A stretch of DNA of 64,000 nt, taken from NCBI RefSeq assembly GCF_014534745.1, contig NZ_JACVVP010000039.1, positions 1 to 64,000 of the forward strand. Direction: 5' to 3'. Below are positions 26,430 through 36,024 of this stretch, piece after piece. The stretch comes from Flammeovirga sp. EKP202. Its GTDB lineage: Bacteria; Bacteroidota; Bacteroidia; Cytophagales; Flammeovirgaceae. Under the pieces are notes generated by a model that did no database searches, had not been told where the DNA came from, and saw only the letters and a program-made list of their open reading frames with translations. A program made the position numbers and the translations under genes. Positions within the stretch are counted from its first letter, which is position 1, and each line of letters opens with the position of its first letter.

Positions 26430-27326
26430 TTAGTGAATTGTTAATGCTTTTTCTAAGTCTTCAACTGAAGGAGCAAAAGAATATCCTCCTGAAACCGCTG
26501 TAGAGAATTCCATAATTCTATCAGAAACCTTGTCCTCAGTATTACCGAGCATTCTCTCTAATTGAATGTCCACTCTAAAAGGATCACAAGTGTAGGCAAT
26601 GAAAAACAATCCTTTTTCTAAAGCTGAGCCATAAGGAAAAGACCTACGCCAAATTTTCATGGCAACACCATCATGTTTAGCATCTGTTCTTGATACATGT
26701 GAGTTTTCCGGCATATCATCCCCTTCCAACTCAATACTATCTTCTTTTGTTCTACCGATTATTTTTTCTTGTACAGCAACCGGCAACTGATTGAATTTAT
26801 CTAAGTCATGTACCCATTTTTGATGAAATACAAAACTGCCGTTAGCTCCAATTTCGTTTGCAGGAATTAGTGCCGCAAGGTATTTTTGCTCCTCCTTTGG
26901 GTTTGCCGACCCATCTACAAAACCTGTTAAGTCTCTATTGTCCTTATATACAAATCCATTTTCAGAAAGAACTACTTCAAAAATGTCTTTCAATATATCC
27001 TCAATTTGAAGCGTCGCATCTAATACCGATGATTGGTCCGTTCCCAAAACTCTGAAATAAAGATCTGCTTGAGTGGAAGGCATCTGATGCCCATTTTTAC
27101 CTTCTAAGGTTGAGAAGTCATTGAATTTTCCCAAAGTAAAGTCCGATAACATAGACCACAACTTTTTACCAAACGATACTACAACATTTATATTTTCCGC
27201 TTTACGTTCTAGTACTGTATGAATCGCTTTTCTGATTTTAGTAAGGTCATTTTCAACTAATTTGTATTCAGATACATTAAAACAATTTGCATTGTCTGTA
27301 AATATACCTTCTTGATAATTAGGCAT
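26430..27326 (-). CDS. DyP-type heme peroxidase
   Basis: Dye-decolourising peroxidases use hydrogen peroxide and heme to oxidise a broad range of substrates. The catalytic motif GFVDG is present with its Asp at about residue 138, and the segment ENSHVSRTD probably holds the proximal heme His; GLFFIAYTCDP is another conserved block. From the ATG at 27326 (MPNYQEGIF) the protein is 298 residues, the normal size of the class without a Tat signal, so it is cytoplasmic. The longer frame adds 29 codons of AT-rich leader with no family support and is rejected. No encapsulin gene, a common partner of cytoplasmic DyP, is seen in this window. Confidence 0.9.
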   Translation of the reverse strand: MPNYQEGIFTDNANCFNVSEYKLVENDLTKIRKAIHTVLERKAENINVVVSFGKKLWSMLSDFTLGKFNDFSTLEGKNGHQMPSTQADLYFRVLGTDQSSVLDATLQIEDILKDIFEVVLSENGFVYKDNRDLTGFVDGSANPKEEQKYLAALIPANEIGANGSFVFHQKWVHDLDKFNQLPVAVQEKIIGRTKEDSIELEGDDMPENSHVSRTDAKHDGVAMKIWRRSFPYGSALEKGLFFIAYTCDPFRVDIQLERMLGNTEDKVSDRIMEFSTAVSGGYSFAPSVEDLEKALTIH

Positions 27327-27561
27327 TTCGGTGTAATTAAAATTAAATGATAGAATATTTTTTGTTAAAGATAAGAGCTCAATTTGTGTTTTTATGGTGA
27401 TAATTGTTAGCAAACAATCTCAACGCATCAAAAATTGTCATAAATTTTACTAATTCACCTAATCAAGTGTTTAACAAAGCATTCTATTAAGAAATAGTGA
27501 TATATATTTTTGTTATATTGCAATATTGCAACAATATCTATTATACATTATAAACCACCAC

Positions 27562-28452
27562 ATGTTGACTAAAATAATTTATACGATTTTCATTTTACCT
27601 ATAACCTTGCTGCCTTTCAGGCTACTTTATGCTTTTTCTGATGTACTCTATTTTATACTTTATAAAATACTAGGATATCGTACATCTGTGGTACGTGAAA
27701 ATTTAAGAAATTCTTTTCCCGATAAATCAAAAGAAGAACTAAAACACATAGAAAGTGAATTTTACAAACACCTGTGTGATATAATTTGCGAAAGCTTTAA
27801 AGTTTTCAACATTAAAAAAGAAGAAATATTTGAAAGATGTGTCTATAAAGACCTTGATCTATTAGAAAAATATAAAGATAGAAACTTATGTATTGTCGGC
27901 GGGCATTATAACAATTATGAATATGCTGCCACAACGGCAACAGGTTGGGTTGGACGACAAGTGAGTTGTTTGTTCTCTAAGTTAAGTAATGATTTTTTCA
28001 ATGGAAGAATTACTGAGTCTAGAAGTCAATTTGGCTTGCAAATGATCCAGAAAGATTTTGCAAAAGATTTTATCAATAAAAAACATGATGAACCTTTTAG
28101 TTTAATTTTTGGGGCTGATCAATCTCCTACCTTTAGTAAAAATGTTATTTGGACTAATTTCCTAAATCAAGAAACAGCATGTTTCTTTGGTCCTGAAAAA
28201 TATGCTAAAGAAAACGACATGGTGGTGATTTATACAAGAATCACAAAACCTAAAAGAGGTTATTATGTCGTTAATTTTGAAGTGGTCACTGAGAACCCTC
28301 TGCTAGAACCTCACGGTGAAATTACGGTAAAGCATAACCGAATATTGGAAAAGGATATTATCAACAATCCACAATATTGGCTATGGACACATAAAAGATG
28401 GAAAAGAGATAGAAAGCCTGAAGAACAAATCATGACTTCTACTTTTGCCTAG
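27562..28452 (+). CDS. Lysophospholipid/lipid A acyltransferase (LpxL/HtrB-like)
   Basis: The family adds a secondary acyl chain to lipid A on the cytoplasmic face of the inner membrane. The protein of 296 residues has one N-terminal membrane anchor (IIYTIFILPITLLPFRLLYAFSDVLYFILY) and the acyltransferase motif H-x4-E at His115-Glu120 (GGHYNNYE). Further conserved blocks are FGADQSP and the C-terminal PQYWLWTHKRWKR. The ATG at 27562 (MLTKIIYT) is chosen over an upstream TTG. The length and C-terminal WLW(T/V)HKRWK motif are typical of Bacteroidota members. It is a single-gene unit with a bidirectional terminator. Confidence 0.88.
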   Translation: MLTKIIYTIFILPITLLPFRLLYAFSDVLYFILYKILGYRTSVVRENLRNSFPDKSKEELKHIESEFYKHLCDIICESFKVFNIKKEEIFERCVYKDLDLLEKYKDRNLCIVGGHYNNYEYAATTATGWVGRQVSCLFSKLSNDFFNGRITESRSQFGLQMIQKDFAKDFINKKHDEPFSLIFGADQSPTFSKNVIWTNFLNQETACFFGPEKYAKENDMVVIYTRITKPKRGYYVVNFEVVTENPLLEPHGEITVKHNRILEKDIINNPQYWLWTHKRWKRDRKPEEQIMTSTFA

Positions 28453-28457
28453 AAACA

Positions 28458-28497
28458 AAAACGCCTTGAACTTTTAAAATTCAAGGCGTTTTTTATT
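28458..28497. terminator. Bidirectional terminator, acyltransferase / cysQ
   Basis: AAAACGCCTTGAA (28458-28470) pairs perfectly with TTCAAGGCGTTTT (28480-28492) and is flanked by A- and T-runs. It separates two convergent genes 44 bases apart. Confidence 0.88.
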
Positions 28498-29255
28498 TAT
28501 TTTCCTAATACTAAGAAACTTCCATTTAATAAGTTTTCTTTATTGTATCTGAAAATTTCATCTTCAGTATTGCCAACAAAAACAGTACCTCCAGCAGCTT
28601 CTACTACTGCTTGACCTGCAGCTGTATCCCACTCCATAGTAGGTCCATGTCTGTAATAAAGGTCTGCCTTTCCTTCAGCAACCATACAGAATTTTAAAGA
28701 GCTACCTACTGACATTGCATCAGTTACTTGGTATTTCTCTAAAATTTCCTCCTCAGCAGGGTTAGCATGAGATTTTGATCTTACTGCAACACGGTCTCCC
28801 GCTTTCCATTCAACTTTGATTGGGTCAAGAATACCTTTTTCACCTTTCTTGGCCCCTACTCCATCGATACCCACATAAATGACATCTTTAACAGGAACAT
28901 AGATTACACCTAATACAGGTTTTTTATTTGAAATTAATGCAATGTTTACAGTAAATTCTCCGTTTCTGTTGATGAACTCTTTTGTTCCATCCAATGGATC
29001 TACACACCAGTACGTTTCCCAATCTTTTCTTTCGTCGTAAGACATTTCCTTACCTTCTTCCGATAAAATCGGGAAATCAAAATTTGATAATCCCTTCATG
29101 ATTACCTCATGAGAGGCTTTATCTGCAAGTGTTAGAGGTGAGTTATCTGATTTCACTTCTACACCTAAATCTTCTTGCTTATAAATTTCTAAAATCGCAT
29201 GTCCTGCGTCAACAGCAATCTGAATTATTTCTTCAGAAATTTTTTCTAAATCCAT
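28497..29255 (-). CDS. cysQ: 3'(2'),5'-bisphosphate nucleotidase CysQ
   Basis: CysQ hydrolyses 3'-phosphoadenosine 5'-phosphate to AMP, clearing a by-product of sulfate activation and of phosphopantetheine transfer. The 252-residue length and inositol-monophosphatase-fold motifs fit: ILSEEGKEM, WCVDPLDGTKEFI (metal site) and the late MEWDTAAGQAVVEAAGG. No signal peptide. A plain inositol monophosphatase is less likely because GTKEFINRNGEFTVNIALI is the CysQ form. The bestrophin-like gene lies 77 bases upstream on the same strand. Confidence 0.93.
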   Translation of the reverse strand: MDLEKISEEIIQIAVDAGHAILEIYKQEDLGVEVKSDNSPLTLADKASHEVIMKGLSNFDFPILSEEGKEMSYDERKDWETYWCVDPLDGTKEFINRNGEFTVNIALISNKKPVLGVIYVPVKDVIYVGIDGVGAKKGEKGILDPIKVEWKAGDRVAVRSKSHANPAEEEILEKYQVTDAMSVGSSLKFCMVAEGKADLYYRHGPTMEWDTAAGQAVVEAAGGTVFVGNTEDEIFRYNKENLLNGSFLVLGK

Positions 29256-29332
29256 TGTAAGTGTTTGTTTAATTTATTTCCGGAATATTAGACATCAAAA
29301 ATAGGGCTAACAATGGTTAGAAAAAAAATATT

Positions 29333-30235
29333 TTACATCAAAACGTGTGGACGGATAGGTTTTAATGCATCTGGTAAAGGAATATTCCCTAATTCGTCTT
29401 TGATATTTATTTCAATAGTTCTTGAAAGTGTAAGCATTGGGGTATCAGAAGATTTATCCTCAAATGGATCTTGCAGGTAAGTCGCAATTCTCTCAATAAC
29501 CAAAAATGCTAAGGCTAATGTAAGACTAGTGACCAATAAAACTAATCCATTCGTCTCCACTAAACCATATGGAACTGAAAATATGAATAAGTAAATTAAT
29601 ATCTCCAATAACAATGTATACATAGACGGAAAGACCGTATTCTTAATTCGTTCACACTTACCCATTGAGTCCGTTAATTTTGATAAGGTCTCATCCAGTT
29701 GTACAAGTTGATATGTATCAATGTAACCGTCTTTGTAGAGGTCTCTCAGCATTTTTCCTTGTGTAAATAATAAAGAATTAGGAACGTTCTTACTCTTCAT
29801 CAACTTAGGTAATTCATCTTTAGGAACTAAACCTCCAATATCTTTTAATGTATCTTGTTTTCGAAGATGTCTTGCTAATGAATAACACCATGCGGCCTGA
29901 CGAAAAGCCATTTCAATCACAACATCTTTTGTCTTAGGATCGGTTTTTACAAAAGTCATTAATTGGCGTACCCATGATCTACTGTCGTTTACAATGGCTC
30001 CCCAAACCATTCTTGCTTCCCACCATCTCTGATAGGATGAATTGGTTCTAAAAGCTAATAATAATGAAATAGCCGTACCAGGTACAGTGATAATGCCTAA
30101 AGGCAAGCTTAGGTTGTTTAATAGGTGCTCATCATCTAAAATTGAGAGAAATAGCATGTAAATGGTGATAATTAAGGCTGAAAACCACAAATCACTAACT
30201 AACCTATTCCAAGGGATATACAGTCTTGTTACCAT
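29333..30235 (-). CDS. Bestrophin-like ion channel (UPF0187)
   Basis: Bacterial bestrophins form pentameric cation- or chloride-conducting channels in the inner membrane. Two N-terminal membrane segments (LWFSALIITIYMLFLSIL; LPLGIITVPGTAISLLLAF) are followed by the family signature RTNSSYQRWWEAR (about residue 63), then two further segments around residues 205-245 (LLEILIYLFIFSVPYG; LVLLVTSLTLALAFLVIERIA) and the conserved LQDPFE. The 300-residue length is normal. Substrate and gating are not evident. The 565-base gap upstream shows no clear promoter. Confidence 0.88.
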   Translation of the reverse strand: MVTRLYIPWNRLVSDLWFSALIITIYMLFLSILDDEHLLNNLSLPLGIITVPGTAISLLLAFRTNSSYQRWWEARMVWGAIVNDSRSWVRQLMTFVKTDPKTKDVVIEMAFRQAAWCYSLARHLRKQDTLKDIGGLVPKDELPKLMKSKNVPNSLLFTQGKMLRDLYKDGYIDTYQLVQLDETLSKLTDSMGKCERIKNTVFPSMYTLLLEILIYLFIFSVPYGLVETNGLVLLVTSLTLALAFLVIERIATYLQDPFEDKSSDTPMLTLSRTIEINIKDELGNIPLPDALKPIRPHVLM

Positions 30236-30800
30236 TTAATTTAAATGTAATTCTTAATGAAAAAGTATTGGTATGTTTTTAAACTATGATTTTAATTTAG
30301 AACAATACACTCAAAAAAAATAAAGAAAAATATCTTCTCATGTAATGAATGGAAGTTTTTTATTGTTTAAGCTAAATAATTCAACAAATTCTTTTTTTCA
30401 ATCAATATTCTTACACCAAAGAACTATTTTTTACAATTTGTAAATCATTTCGAATTACAGCTAACTAAAACTATATCATACCACTCACAAAGTGTATTAT
30501 TACATGATAATCAAGGATTTAAATAACAGTTCAAAATTTGTTATTTTGCAATATGACAGAACAATTTTATTTCTATTGTTATAATTTCCATAAATATTAA
30601 TTCACTCTAAATTACTTCTTTACTGTACTTGAATGGGCTTGTTTATCAATATATCAAATGTCCAACAATGAAGCTTGTTTTCTGTTTTAAGATTTCAACA
30701 AATTACTTTCAAAGGTAATTTTAAAACAACAACAAGATTGTATTCTGAACAAACCCAATTGTGCTTTTAAACTATAATTTCTCTTTTAACTGAAAACATC
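30236..30800. other. 565-base gap between divergent bestrophin and lipoprotein genes
   Basis: The stretch is strongly AT-rich. I find no reading frame of note, no RNA fold, no repeat and no convincing TTTG-N19-TAnnTTTG promoter in either direction. The last 100 bases next to the lipoprotein gene are slightly less AT-rich. It presumably contains both promoters and perhaps regulatory sites I do not recognise. Confidence 0.5.
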
Positions 30801-33779
30801 ATGTATAAACTAGTAAAACTAGGTTTACTCACCTTGTTGCTAATTGGATTTGCTTGTCAAACCAAAATCAACGAGCAGGTTGTTACACCCAAAAATACAA
30901 CTGATCAAAAATCAAATGTAAGAATGCCATTTAGTCAAAAGGTATATCTTTTAAACAATAAAAACGGGTATTCAGACCTCTATGAAGTAAAATACGATTT
31001 TCAAGGACTCGGTTCTTCTACCCTTTTAAACCACCTCAAAACATTTAATGGCCATTCACATATGACGGTTTCTCCGGATGGCGAAACACTCGTTATCGTT
31101 AATAACGGAAAAAATAAAAAAGGAAATAATGAAGGAAAAATATTCTTCTACCAACCAAAAAGCAGGGCTGAGAAAAGCTTCAAATTAAGAAAAGCAAATG
31201 GGAAAGGTGTAGTGAATACTGGTAAAAAAGTTGGGATTACACAAGTTGATTTTGACAGGAAAGGAAGGTTATTTATTGCGGGCGGTTTTTATGAAGTTGT
31301 TCCAACAATGAGTTTATCAAACGGTAAACTAAAAGCTGTTTCTTTTGATTCAGACATCCGAGACTGGTGGGATTTTGCATCACTTCAGGGCTCAACAATG
31401 CAATATTTAACAACTAAAAACTATCTAAGAGTTGCAGCAAATGACATTGTAATTGCTGAAGGTGAGGATGACGACGATGATCAACTTACCAATGATTATT
31501 TCAGCAATGATCAAGTTTCCACTTCTTTTGATCCAAATTCAAAATTGAAGTTTAAGGGAGGAGATATTACTTTCACACAAAGTAGTGTTGAAACTGGAGG
31601 TTTCGAAGAAGAGCATTTAATCACATTTACTCGTGCGTATGGTGGAGCCGCTATAAAAGTTAAGATCGGTATGGGAGCGAACGGTAAACCCAAAGTAAAT
31701 GGGGAATACCTATTCAATATCGATAAAAAAGTAACAGGAGCGGCATTAATGGGTGATAATCATGTTATAGTTTCCACTGCTGGGAGAAACGCGTTCAAAA
31801 TTTATTCGCTTGATGGTGATATAATTGCTTCTCCTAGCATTACTTTCACGCAAGAGACCATTGATAAGGGGAAAAACTTCACTAAGACATCTGCCGGTGA
31901 TATGGCATGTACTCAAGTTTTTGATTTGGAAGGTGAAAGTGGTACCGATGGTTTGGTTACTGATAGAGTAATACGAAACCCTGGAGGTGCAAATGACGAT
32001 GCTTGGTTTCATGAGTATTGGAACTTAGCCGAAATGAAACTCTACCGACCTAATTATTCTTATGATGTCACACCTGATGATATGCCTGAAGTCAATAAAG
32101 ACCAAAGAAAAAATTCAGCAAACGCTGATATTGCAGATCTGAGAGAAAGACCCAAATTGTTTACGTCACTTGGAGGAAATGGAGGCTATGCTATCATGAA
32201 ATTCCGAGCTCCTACCGTTGTTACGAGCTCCACTTATATACAAGTCGTTGAAACAACGTGGGGAAGAAGTCCTGATTATGAATATTATAAAAAGGATAAT
32301 CAAGGTGTATATTATGAGGACAACTCAGCCATTCAAAGAGCATGGAATTCTTATTCAGAAAGAGCAAAAGTATACGTTTGGGTAGCTTCTGACGGAAAAC
32401 AACCAAGATACATCAATGACACTTGGATTGGGGATACAAATAGTAGCAACAATATGGGACAATGGATAGAAATTGGTACTGCAAGGTTAACGAATAATAT
32501 CTTCCCTCTAGCTCATATTGCAGAAAATACAAATGGGCTAAACTATGGAGATGTAATTCAATGGGTAAAAATAGTAGATCATGAAAGTGAAGAAAGTGAT
32601 TGTTTCGATATCAACTTTGTCTCTGCTTTTTCTAATTATTGTGAAGATTATGGTGCTGGTGATTTTGAAAATATAGTAGATAAAAATGCCTTTGTCAATA
32701 CATACCTAAGAGGGTATAACTATGCCGACCGTCTAGATCAAAACAACGAAGAAGGTCTTGTCACTTTCACCAACAATCCAAAGAGTGTACATCATAGTTT
32801 TATGAACAAAGACCTTGGAGATAACGTCATGGTAGTAAATGCTGCACAAGATGATAATTCTAATAGAAATTCACATAATCAGCCAGGCATTGCCGATGAC
32901 TCTAGAACATTCTTCAAAGACTATATTCCGGTGTTGGCAGGAGAAACGTATTACTTCTCAGCTGAAGTATTGAACGTCATACAATGGGGTGACCTTAATG
33001 ATCCACTTTTGGATATGTATATTGATTATAATATTGGATTCAATAATGCCAATAGGGTTTCATTAGATCAACCTCTAAACCTTGTAGAAGGAGACTATTG
33101 GCAACAGATGTACCTTGAGTTTACCGCCCCAGCAAGTGGTATTGTGACGATAGGTATCGCTGAAATAAGTGATAAATGGCTAGGAAATGATTTCGCCATT
33201 GACAATATATCATTTAGCTGTACACCACCCGTATGGCAGCGTGCCAGCCCATGCTTAGAAGTGTTGAAGATTAATTTTGAAGACAATAATGACGCTCCTT
33301 TTACATCAGAGTATGCGTTGGCTTCCAATACTTCAAATTCGTTGATTCCTCAAGGAAAATATATTATAACAGATAACCCAAGTTTTAATCATTTTTATTT
33401 CACCACTTTTGAAAACACAACAACAGCAATGATAGTCAATGGGTCTATCAGTTCATCAAACCCTGCCGCTTTAAGTACCAATGTAATGGTGGAAAGTGGG
33501 GCTCGATATACATTGTCTGTTGATTTAGGAGACATTAATATCAGTAATGATTCAGATATCAATTTGATTGTGACAATAGATGGAGTGGACTATCCTCATC
33601 TGGTACCCGATGTAAGTGGAAGTGCGACCAATGCTTGGACTACTTTTGAAAAGTGTTGGATTTCTAACTTTACAGGATCCGCGACCATTTCAATCAGGAC
33701 TGATAATAATGGTGCTGGTGGAAATGATTTTGGAATAGATAACTTGATCGTTAAAAAAGATTGTTCAGATTGTCAGTAG
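30801..33779 (+). CDS. Large surface lipoprotein with propeller-like N-terminus and carbohydrate-binding-like C-terminus
   Basis: The 992-residue protein has a lipoprotein signal (MYKLVKLGLLTLLLIGFAC, Cys19). The N-terminal half (about 45-400) has short beta strands and motifs such as HSHMTVSPDGETLVIVNNG that suggest a beta-propeller, with an acidic insert (GEDDDDDQ) near residue 224. Around 470-620 is an aromatic-rich region (VETTWGRSPDYEYYKKDNQG). The last third holds two similar sandwich-like modules, each ending in a DNISF/DNLIV strand (about 800 and 985), as in CBM4/9-type or PKD-like surface modules. I do not recognise the full protein; a role in binding or processing an extracellular polymer is inference. 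The Cys-rich ends of both modules (SCTPP; KKDCSDC) could form disulfides. Confidence 0.6.
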   Translation: MYKLVKLGLLTLLLIGFACQTKINEQVVTPKNTTDQKSNVRMPFSQKVYLLNNKNGYSDLYEVKYDFQGLGSSTLLNHLKTFNGHSHMTVSPDGETLVIVNNGKNKKGNNEGKIFFYQPKSRAEKSFKLRKANGKGVVNTGKKVGITQVDFDRKGRLFIAGGFYEVVPTMSLSNGKLKAVSFDSDIRDWWDFASLQGSTMQYLTTKNYLRVAANDIVIAEGEDDDDDQLTNDYFSNDQVSTSFDPNSKLKFKGGDITFTQSSVETGGFEEEHLITFTRAYGGAAIKVKIGMGANGKPKVNGEYLFNIDKKVTGAALMGDNHVIVSTAGRNAFKIYSLDGDIIASPSITFTQETIDKGKNFTKTSAGDMACTQVFDLEGESGTDGLVTDRVIRNPGGANDDAWFHEYWNLAEMKLYRPNYSYDVTPDDMPEVNKDQRKNSANADIADLRERPKLFTSLGGNGGYAIMKFRAPTVVTSSTYIQVVETTWGRSPDYEYYKKDNQGVYYEDNSAIQRAWNSYSERAKVYVWVASDGKQPRYINDTWIGDTNSSNNMGQWIEIGTARLTNNIFPLAHIAENTNGLNYGDVIQWVKIVDHESEESDCFDINFVSAFSNYCEDYGAGDFENIVDKNAFVNTYLRGYNYADRLDQNNEEGLVTFTNNPKSVHHSFMNKDLGDNVMVVNAAQDDNSNRNSHNQPGIADDSRTFFKDYIPVLAGETYYFSAEVLNVIQWGDLNDPLLDMYIDYNIGFNNANRVSLDQPLNLVEGDYWQQMYLEFTAPASGIVTIGIAEISDKWLGNDFAIDNISFSCTPPVWQRASPCLEVLKINFEDNNDAPFTSEYALASNTSNSLIPQGKYIITDNPSFNHFYFTTFENTTTAMIVNGSISSSNPAALSTNVMVESGARYTLSVDLGDINISNDSDINLIVTIDGVDYPHLVPDVSGSATNAWTTFEKCWISNFTGSATISIRTDNNGAGGNDFGIDNLIVKKDCSDCQ

Positions 33780-33804
33780 TTTAATTTAAGCTTGCAAACA
33801 CAAA

Positions 33805-33841
33805 AAGGGAATTACATAATTGTGATTCCCTTATTTTTTTG
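33805..33841 (+). terminator. Terminator of the 992-residue lipoprotein gene
   Basis: AAGGGAATTACA (33805-33816) pairs with TGTGATTCCCTT (33821-33832) across a 4-base loop, with one G-U, followed by ATTTTTTT. Confidence 0.88.
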
Positions 33842-33873
33842 TAGTTTTTGTAATTCAATTTAAATAGGAATAC

Positions 33874-35031
33874 ATGAATTACGATTTTAATAAAATATAC
33901 GATAGAGAAAGTACATATACTGTTAAATACGGTTTGAAAAAACAGTTATTTGGCACTGAAGATATAATACCACTTTGGGTGGCAGATATGGACTTGGCCG
34001 TAGCACCTGAAATTGTAGAAGCATTACAAAAGAGAGTCAGTCACCCTATCTACGGGTATACTATGCAAACGGATGTTTTTTGGGAATCTGCACAAAATTG
34101 GATCAAGAAAAGACATCAATGGGACATTGCAAGAAATGAATTTGTGTTTGCTCCAGGAATTGTTCCAGCACTTGGTTTCTTAGTCCAAGCTTTCTCTGAA
34201 GTCAATGATAAAGTAGGAATTTTCACTCCCGTTTATCCACCTTTCTACGAAAATGTGCAAAAGAATAAGAGAGAACTCATTACTTTTTCATTGCAAAATA
34301 AAGACAACCGATATTTCATTGATTTTAATGAAGTGGAAGATGCAATGAAAAACGGTCTAAAGTTGATCGTTTTCTGTAATCCTCATAATCCTTCAGGTAG
34401 AATGTGGAACAAAGCAGAACTGAATCAATTATTAGATTTATGTGAAAAATATGATGTCAATATCATTTCTGATGAAATCCATGCTGATCTGACTCTTTGG
34501 GGAAATAAGCACATCCCTTTTGCCTCTATATCTGATATCGCAGAGCAGAGAGTAATTACGTGTATGGCACCTTCTAAAACATTTAACTTAGCAGGCTTAA
34601 ATTGTGCTTATCTCATTTTTAAAAATGAAATGTTAAAAGCAAAATACCTTCAATTAGTACAACATTTACACTTTGACTTTGGAGGAACGTTTGCCACTGA
34701 ATCTATGATCGCTGCATATACTCATGGAGAACAATGGTATCAAGGGCTTCTTCAACATATTGAAAAAAACATTTCGTATGTAAAAGAAAAACTCGACCAC
34801 TCTCCCATCAATGTAATGCATCCTGATGCGACCTACCTCCTATGGTTAAACTGTAAAACATTAGAACCAAGTGGTACTTTATTAAAAGAATTTTTCTATA
34901 AAAAATGTAAGGTTGGTGTTCAAGATGGAAGGCAATTCGGAATAGATGGTACTGGGTTTATGCGATTGAATACCGCAACACCCTTCCCAATTCTTGAAGA
35001 AGCAATCAATAGAATTACAAATTCTCTTTAA
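33874..35031 (+). CDS. PatB/MalY-family PLP-dependent C-S lyase or aminotransferase
   Basis: These fold-type I PLP enzymes cleave cystathionine and similar thioethers (C-S lyase). The 385 residues show the family markers PLWVADMDLAVAPEI (residues 27-41), FCNPHNPSGR, ISDEIHADL and the PLP lysine Lys235 in APSKTFNLAGLNCAY. The C-terminal substrate arm ends GFMRLNTATPFPILEEAINRI. Cytoplasmic, full length. In this window it is one of several genes handling sulfur compounds (persulfide dioxygenase, SulP, rhodaneses, cysQ), but it stands alone with terminators on both sides of its spacing, so a shared unit is not supported. Confidence 0.92.
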   Translation: MNYDFNKIYDRESTYTVKYGLKKQLFGTEDIIPLWVADMDLAVAPEIVEALQKRVSHPIYGYTMQTDVFWESAQNWIKKRHQWDIARNEFVFAPGIVPALGFLVQAFSEVNDKVGIFTPVYPPFYENVQKNKRELITFSLQNKDNRYFIDFNEVEDAMKNGLKLIVFCNPHNPSGRMWNKAELNQLLDLCEKYDVNIISDEIHADLTLWGNKHIPFASISDIAEQRVITCMAPSKTFNLAGLNCAYLIFKNEMLKAKYLQLVQHLHFDFGGTFATESMIAAYTHGEQWYQGLLQHIEKNISYVKEKLDHSPINVMHPDATYLLWLNCKTLEPSGTLLKEFFYKKCKVGVQDGRQFGIDGTGFMRLNTATPFPILEEAINRITNSL

Positions 35032-35251
35032 GAAGGCGTAAAATTCATTAATTTTATAGTAAATTATATTAGTACTCTCTTAAAAATAATGTAAAACGAA
35101 GTTTTCAGAGAAGATATTGAAACGACGAGGAGAGAATTTATATTGAGTGTGATGACTTGAATAAGTTCACTCCTAACCAATCGTTTGCTTCCTAAAACAC
35201 TATTTCTATATAAATTTTTCTGATTAAAAACTTTTTAAAACTAGTTTAAGA

Positions 35252-36022
35252 ATGAAGATCTTCAATCACTCATTACCATTTTTTTTCATTACAATGTTTC
35301 TATTTTCTTGTAGCGATGATGATACTCCGCCAACAGTTGAACCTTATTTTGAAGATAATCTAACATTAGATACATGGGAAGATAAAGGTTCTTACTTCAA
35401 TCCTAGCGGATGGGAAACATCTAATGCTGGAACTTCTATTGTAGGCGTATTCAATGCTACAGAAGAAAAAACCGATGTAGTGAAAGGAAGTGCGGCAAAA
35501 CTAGAAACTGCAAAAGTCATTTTTACAGGAATTGCAGCCTCTACTTTTTACACTGGAGCATTTGAATACAATTCAGCAGACCCCGCAAAAAGTGCAATTC
35601 TTGGTGTTCCTTATACAAAGAGACCTAAAAGTATGTCGTTTCATTACAAGTACACTCCAGGCGACTTGTATGAGCAATACGTTAATACTACAGGAACTAC
35701 CATTGTAGGAACTGATTCTTGCTTAGCCTATATGTATCTCCAAAAAAGAGAAGGTGATAAAATAGAAAGAGTCGGTACTGCTGCAATGCAAAACAGTGAT
35801 ACTATAACAGAGTGGACTGAAAAGAAATTGACTGTGCAGTACGGAGAAATTCAAAACCCTGAGCCTGGCTTTAGACTTAGAGAAGACGAAACGGGCTGGG
35901 CTGATGCTACTGCAACTCCAACTCATGTTATCATTGTATTTACTTCAAGTAGTGCTGGTGACTTTTTTAGAGGTGCAGTTGGAAGTGTGATGTATGTGGA
36001 TGAAATTTCAATTGAATATTAA
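35252..36022 (+). CDS. PCMD-like (putative carbohydrate metabolism domain) lipoprotein
   Basis: After a lipoprotein signal (MKIFNHSLPFFFITMFLFSC, Cys20) and an Asp-rich linker, the protein (256 residues) follows the PCMD pattern of Bacteroidota: the early LDTWEDKGSYFNPSGWETSNAG, then SAAKLETAKVIFTG, the core with KRPKSMSFHYKYTPGD, and the closing strand GSVMYVDEISIEY. This domain is assumed to bind carbohydrate; no enzyme residues are evident. It overlaps functionally with the following barrel gene, which starts 2 bases after its stop, so the two are translated as a pair. Confidence 0.75.
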   Translation: MKIFNHSLPFFFITMFLFSCSDDDTPPTVEPYFEDNLTLDTWEDKGSYFNPSGWETSNAGTSIVGVFNATEEKTDVVKGSAAKLETAKVIFTGIAASTFYTGAFEYNSADPAKSAILGVPYTKRPKSMSFHYKYTPGDLYEQYVNTTGTTIVGTDSCLAYMYLQKREGDKIERVGTAAMQNSDTITEWTEKKLTVQYGEIQNPEPGFRLREDETGWADATATPTHVIIVFTSSSAGDFFRGAVGSVMYVDEISIEY

Positions 36023-36024
36023 CT

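Noticed and set aside
27327-27413. N-terminal extension of the DyP peroxidase
   Set aside because: The extra 29 residues have no likeness to the family and are AT-rich leader; MPNYQEGIF is the usual beginning.
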